Part shown: piece by piece, positions 60,399 through 64,000 of the stretch | How the letters are laid out: each line of letters begins with the position of its first letter | How positions within the stretch are numbered: position 1 is the first letter of the stretch | From: Clostridia bacterium | GTDB taxonomy: Bacteria > Bacillota > Clostridia > Oscillospirales > Acutalibacteraceae | Assembly (NCBI GenBank): GCA_017543285.1 | Contig: JAFYGK010000020.1 | Coordinates: 35,297-99,296, forward strand | Reading direction: 5' to 3' | DNA: 64,000 nucleotides | Translations under genes and position numbers: made by a program | The notes under the pieces: model-generated | Told to the model about the DNA's origin: nothing | Databases searched by the model: none | Seen by the model: only the letters and a program-made list of their open reading frames with translations

Positions 60399-61192
60399 AA
60401 ACAGTAGAGTATGGTGTCGGCCTGAAAAATACGATCATTCTGCTTCATGGCGGCGGATTGTCGTGGTGGAACTACCGGGAAGCGGCTAAGCTGCTGCAGG
60501 GAGAGTATCATATCATCCTTCCGATTCTGGACGGACATGCCGGAAGCGATCGACCGTTTACGTCCATTGAAGAGAATGCATCAGAGATAATTTCATTTAT
60601 CGACGAAAAACTATCCGGTTCGGTTTTGCTGATCGGAGGGCTTTCGTTGGGAGGGCAGATCCTTTTGGAAATGCTGTCAAGGCGCAAAAACCTCTGCGCC
60701 TACGCCCTGGTAGAAAGTACGGCCGTGATCCCTTCAAAGCTGACAAATATGCTGATCGCACCGGCTTTTGGAAGCTGCTACGGACTTATCAGGAACAAAG
60801 GCTTTTCCCGATTGCAGTTTCGGTCTCTGCACATTAAGCCGGATCTGTTTGAAGAATATTACAGGGATACCCGTCAAATAAAAAAGCAGGACATGATCGC
60901 ATTCCTGAAGGCGAGCACCGCCTATTTTCTGAAGGATACTTTCAGGGAATCGTCCGCCGGGATACATGTGTATGTCGGGGAAAAGGAAACCCGTGAGATC
61001 CTGCGCTCTGCGGAAACCATCTGCCGGACGCGTCCTTCCTGTAAGCTGCACCGCATGAGGGGGCTCAGACACGGAGAGCTTTCGATCAACCATGCGGATG
61101 AGTACGCGAATGCCGTACGGCAAATCGTTAAGGGAGAAGACACAAATGGAATCGTTGATTGCGAACGCTCTTTTATACGCCGCGGGATTTGA
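60395..61192 (+). CDS. Alpha/beta hydrolase
   Basis: The product has 265 residues. The oxyanion run LLHGGGLSWWNYREA (about 17-31), nucleophile elbow GGLSLGGQ (about 79-86, Ser), acid in a strand near VYVGEKET (about 190-197) and catalytic His in GLRHGELS (about 226-233) are in order. ATG starts inside the preceding stop (ATGA), so it is coupled to the methyltransferase and may act on the same pathway. Confidence 0.85.
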   Translation: MKTVEYGVGLKNTIILLHGGGLSWWNYREAAKLLQGEYHIILPILDGHAGSDRPFTSIEENASEIISFIDEKLSGSVLLIGGLSLGGQILLEMLSRRKNLCAYALVESTAVIPSKLTNMLIAPAFGSCYGLIRNKGFSRLQFRSLHIKPDLFEEYYRDTRQIKKQDMIAFLKASTAYFLKDTFRESSAGIHVYVGEKETREILRSAETICRTRPSCKLHRMRGLRHGELSINHADEYANAVRQIVKGEDTNGIVDCERSFIRRGI

Positions 61193-61574
61193 CGTATGGG
61201 ACGGCTTTGCGTCAAGGCTCGACGGACTTTTTTCGGAACACCCGGACGACCCCGAATTGCTTGATCTCGAATGGACAACGGATAAAAAGGAGGCTGCTTT
61301 GCACGCAGTTTCTCTAATAAAGACCATTCGGCTGAATACCGACCGTTTCGGAGGGGCGCTGATGACGGCGCTTGGCAGAGAATATCAAAAAAACGTCTCG
61401 GACCTGCAGGCTTTTTCAAGAAAAGCATATGATATTTGGAAAAATCTGCCTTCGGATATATCCGCAGTCGAGCCTTTTCACATACTGAGCTATGCGGGAG
61501 ATCCCCTTTCCTGGGATGATGAAGTACAGTGCAGAAGCCTTTTCCAAAAGGCATTCTGCTTTTACGGTAAATAA
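61146..61574 (+). CDS. Unrecognised small protein
   Basis: The product has 142 residues with mixed helices: ESLIANALLYAAGFDVWDGFASRLDGLFSEHPDDPELLDLEW and RLNTDRFGGALMTALGREY. No known motif. AAGGGAGAAG stands 6 bases before the ATG. It overlaps the end of the hydrolase gene by 47 bases. Confidence 0.5.
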   Translation: MESLIANALLYAAGFDVWDGFASRLDGLFSEHPDDPELLDLEWTTDKKEAALHAVSLIKTIRLNTDRFGGALMTALGREYQKNVSDLQAFSRKAYDIWKNLPSDISAVEPFHILSYAGDPLSWDDEVQCRSLFQKAFCFYGK

Positions 61575-61677
61575 TACGATACGCCGCCTTTGCGGAGAGG
61601 GACGATTCCCGTTGCGATCCGCGTTTATATGCCGGCATATGAGGTATGCCGCCTCGGGACGCGGAAAGGAGAACAAA

Positions 61678-62220
61678 ATGGAAAAGCCTTTTGATACGAT
61701 ACCGTATCTTGAGAGCGAGCGGATCATACTCAAAAAAATAGAACGTTCGGACGCCGGCGCTCTTGACGAGCTGAGAAAAAGCCCGGGCGTATACAAATAT
61801 CTCCCGACCTTTTTGTTCGAGCGAAAATGCCGGGACATATATTATGTTATCGAACAGATGTACGGTGAATGCTTCGAAAACAGAGAGTCAATCCATCTCG
61901 GGATTTTTCTGAGAGACGGCATAACCTTTTGCGGAATAGGCGAGATGTACGGCTACAGGGAAGAGATCCGCAAGATCAGCATGGGATACAGACTGCTTGA
62001 ACGCTTTTGGGGAAAAGGTATAGCTACCGAGGCAGTCGGACTGATGGTGGACTATCTGTATAACCGCACGGATACCGGTATAATAACAGCGAGCACCATG
62101 ACAGAAAACAAAGCCTCCGCCAACGTGCTCAAAAAGAACGGGTTTATTATGACCGTTTCAGGAGCGGAGGAGGATTGGGGATTTGACGGACCGACCATTG
62201 CGGACAAATGGTTCAGGTAA
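61678..62220 (+). CDS. GNAT family N-acetyltransferase
   Basis: The product has 180 residues of the RimJ/RimL type: ESERIILKKIERSDAGALDELRKSPGVYKYLP at the start, GYRLLERFWGKGIATEAVGLMVDYLY for acetyl-CoA binding (about 101-126), and NKASANVLKKNGFI (about 143-156). GGAAAGGAG lies before the ATG, which fixes the start. The substrate is unknown. Confidence 0.85.
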   Translation: MEKPFDTIPYLESERIILKKIERSDAGALDELRKSPGVYKYLPTFLFERKCRDIYYVIEQMYGECFENRESIHLGIFLRDGITFCGIGEMYGYREEIRKISMGYRLLERFWGKGIATEAVGLMVDYLYNRTDTGIITASTMTENKASANVLKKNGFIMTVSGAEEDWGFDGPTIADKWFR

Positions 62221-62304
62221 AACGAAAGACCGGGCAGGCTGTCTTTGTCCGGCAGGTTTTGCACAGGCAAAAACAAATAAAGAATACGTCAGGCGGGGAG
62301 CAGC

Positions 62305-62769
62305 ATGAACAACACAACCGACATAATAGAAAATCTAATCCAAAATTCTTACATGCTCATTGACATTTTGCCGGTCCGAGTCCCGGGCAACAGCCCCGGG
62401 CGATATTTCTCCGTCGAGCGGTTTTATCTTAAGCGCGGACGGCTCGAGCGCATTTTCCGCAGCTTTGCCGATCTCATACTGAAGCTCTACTGCTATTACG
62501 ATATCTGCATTTGCAGCGACTCCGACGATGACTGGGCAAAAAATCCAGAGCCGGACGAGCTGGAAAGACGTATATTCGGCTGCCTGCCGGCCGACGGCAA
62601 AGCCCCAAGCCGCCTGCACATTTTTATCGAGGCGGAGAATACACTGATAGTCATGGACGGCGATGAACTGAATATGACGGTATACAACCCTTCGGAAAAT
62701 ATTGCCGATATGATTTCGCTGCTCGCGCATGGCGAAGGTCTGTTCGTGCGCGATATGCCGCGGGACTAA
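62305..62769 (+). CDS. Unrecognised protein
   Basis: The product has 154 residues: MNNTTDIIENLIQNSYMLIDILPVRVPGNSPGRYFSVERFYLKRGRLERIFRSFADLILKLYCYYDICICSDSDDDW. The C-terminal half has LHIFIEAENTLIVMDGDELNMTVYNPSENIADMISLLAHGEGLFVR. A short folded protein of unknown role. GGGGAGC upstream. Confidence 0.5.
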   Translation: MNNTTDIIENLIQNSYMLIDILPVRVPGNSPGRYFSVERFYLKRGRLERIFRSFADLILKLYCYYDICICSDSDDDWAKNPEPDELERRIFGCLPADGKAPSRLHIFIEAENTLIVMDGDELNMTVYNPSENIADMISLLAHGEGLFVRDMPRD

Positions 62770-62832
62770 CGGCACAGCGGTGAAAATGCGATGAAACAAA
62801 TCCGCCTTCTTCCGTGAAAAGGAGAAAATGAA

Positions 62833-63774
62833 ATGAAATACCTCACCAAAGAATGGTACCGTGTTATGCAGAAGTTCGGCGGCTCAGAGCGTCCCGATAA
62901 AAAAGGGAACGAAAAACCACAGTCCATGAAAAAAAGAAGAAAGGACGCGCGCTTTTTTGAGTCGTCCCTGGCGGCCTACGGCGAACACCATAAAAAGGAG
63001 TTTGGGGAAAAGGATCCGCATTTTGAAGAGGAAATGGATCTGCACGACTCCCATGTGATCTCATGCCGCGAGGATGACGGAGACATGGTGATCGCAATTG
63101 ATAATTCGGGCAGCTTCTTCGGATATGGCGCTATGATCCTCAAAGACTGCACAGTTATAAAGCGGGAAAAACCTCTCGAGGGAGCATGCTTTTTATACAA
63201 GGAGATTTACAGATCGGGCGATCGGTACGAGCTGCACTTTATGCTGGATAAGAACGGACTGTTTTATTTTACCGTCACATGTTCCGACGTGGAATTTACG
63301 GACCGGCCGGGCATGAAGGAGGGCGATACGCTGAAAGGAAGCTATGTTCTCAACACTTCATCGGCCGAATATGTTTATGATCTTATAGAAAACGCCTGCG
63401 AGACCTGTTCCCATAAAAGCCCGTCGTTTGCGGAGGCATTCTGCTTCGCGACGGAAAACTTAAAAGGCGCGTTTGCCGGATTTTTTGAAATTTCCCCCGA
63501 GCTGGTCAGCCTCGAGCCGACAAACGAAACGCTTGAAGAAATCTTTTCCGGCTGGTTCTGGGAGCCACAGCCCAGAACGGCAAAATCGTTGATAGCCTCG
63601 CTGGAAAGCCGCCTGGGAAAGCCGCTCGGCATCTTCCGACCGACCTATGAGGAAAAGCTCAGGGACGCGCTCGGCGGCAGCAACGGACTTAGTCCCTTTT
63701 ACTTCGTGGAAGATATATTCTTTGCCAGATACGGTGAAATGACCGCTTGCTTTATGATGGGCAACTGTGAATGA
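62833..63774 (+). CDS. DUF4085-like protein with extra C-terminal part
   Basis: The product has 313 residues. The first 200 residues (YLTKEWYRVMQKFG, LHDSHVISCREDDGDMVIAIDNSGSFFGYG, YELHFML) follow the pattern of DUF4085 proteins of Gram-positive bacteria. The last 110 residues (SFAEAFCFATENLKGAF, WFWEPQPRTAKSLIASLESRLG) form a separate part without a match I know. Function unknown. Confidence 0.6.
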   Translation: MKYLTKEWYRVMQKFGGSERPDKKGNEKPQSMKKRRKDARFFESSLAAYGEHHKKEFGEKDPHFEEEMDLHDSHVISCREDDGDMVIAIDNSGSFFGYGAMILKDCTVIKREKPLEGACFLYKEIYRSGDRYELHFMLDKNGLFYFTVTCSDVEFTDRPGMKEGDTLKGSYVLNTSSAEYVYDLIENACETCSHKSPSFAEAFCFATENLKGAFAGFFEISPELVSLEPTNETLEEIFSGWFWEPQPRTAKSLIASLESRLGKPLGIFRPTYEEKLRDALGGSNGLSPFYFVEDIFFARYGEMTACFMMGNCE

Positions 63775-63814
63775 ACGCCTTCCGCGTCCGGTGGACGAGG
63801 AAGGAAGGCGTTCA
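63772..63814. repeat. Inverted repeat at the end of the last gene
   Basis: TGAACGCCTTCC (63772-63783, overlapping the stop) is repeated in reverse complement at 63803-63814. There is an inner GTCC/GGAC stem. It is not followed by T's, so it is not a typical terminator. Confidence 0.6.
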
Positions 63815-64000
63815 TTAGCGCAGCGGTCGAAATTTTTAGCACCGACAGGTGCGTTAAGAAAATTTCGGGCATTTTTTGCGAGCGCGTCCTGCGGACGATG
63901 AAGCGAGAAAAAAACGGCGCAGCGGTCGACGATTGGCAAGGCGATTTATCGCCGCAGACAGAGTCGGATACCGCAAGAGAAACCGCAAGCCGCACAACTA
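63815..64000 (+). repeat. Repeated non-coding end region
   Basis: The 13-base word GCGCAGCGGTCGA occurs at 63818-63830 and 63917-63929. Each copy is preceded by a stretch with GTCC-GGACGA and a G-rich run, so this looks like two diverged units of about 99 bases. No gene was found. Confidence 0.5.

Overview
This window reads as chromosomal DNA of a Gram-positive anaerobe of the class Clostridia, most like the Oscillospirales/Ruminococcaceae. The signs are a full S10-spc-alpha ribosomal protein locus in Firmicutes order (adk, map, a KOW protein and infA between secY and rpmJ), zinc-binding S14, L24, L31, L36 and S4, strong AGGAGG ribosome sites, many TTG and GTG starts, and a PBSX/SPP1-type phage cluster. 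GC content is moderate. No species can be named from sequence alone.

Layout. 1-5.7 kb: end of an M16C peptidase gene, a small ferredoxin-thioredoxin-reductase-like protein, a lipoprotein, an ATP-grasp protein, tRNA-Val(CAC), and a queuosine-salvage-like unit: consensus promoter, candidate preQ1 riboswitch, terminator, small radical SAM enzyme and queuosine-precursor transporter. 5.8-17.4 kb: a zinc-ribbon protein, a large acidic disordered protein, a methionine gamma-lyase-like PLP enzyme, polA, an ABC pair with a degenerate ATPase, a phosphoesterase and three unrecognised small genes. 17.9-31.1 kb: a one-strand block of phage head, packaging and tail genes without integrase, repressor, replication or lysis genes and with a very short tape-measure gene. 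It resembles a gene transfer agent or a domesticated prophage, and a strong intrinsic terminator lies directly over its first start codon. 31.2-34.2 kb: a 41-residue membrane protein, a GH13 glycosidase and a small unknown.

34.2-51.0 kb: S10 promoter and long leader, then rpsJ to rplQ with secY, adk, map, infA and rpoA, closed by a terminator; rpmE faces the other way. 51.7-54.9 kb: a YgiQ-type radical SAM gene overlapping rlmD. 54.9-57.4 kb: an accessory patch. A 117-bp intergenic repeat (two full copies, one partial) and a decayed copy of the rlmD 3' end surround a two-gene chromate transporter and an unknown gene, which suggests an old integration or duplication scar at rlmD.

57.4-64 kb: an ABC transporter with an XRE-AbrB fusion regulator, then a methyltransferase, a hydrolase, an acetyltransferase and several unknown proteins.

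The word GATAAC/GTTATC is strikingly common at about 3.4-6.9 kb and 12.1-16.8 kb but near background in the phage block and ribosomal locus. The most promising less-described systems are the gene-transfer-agent-like cluster and the queuosine leader.
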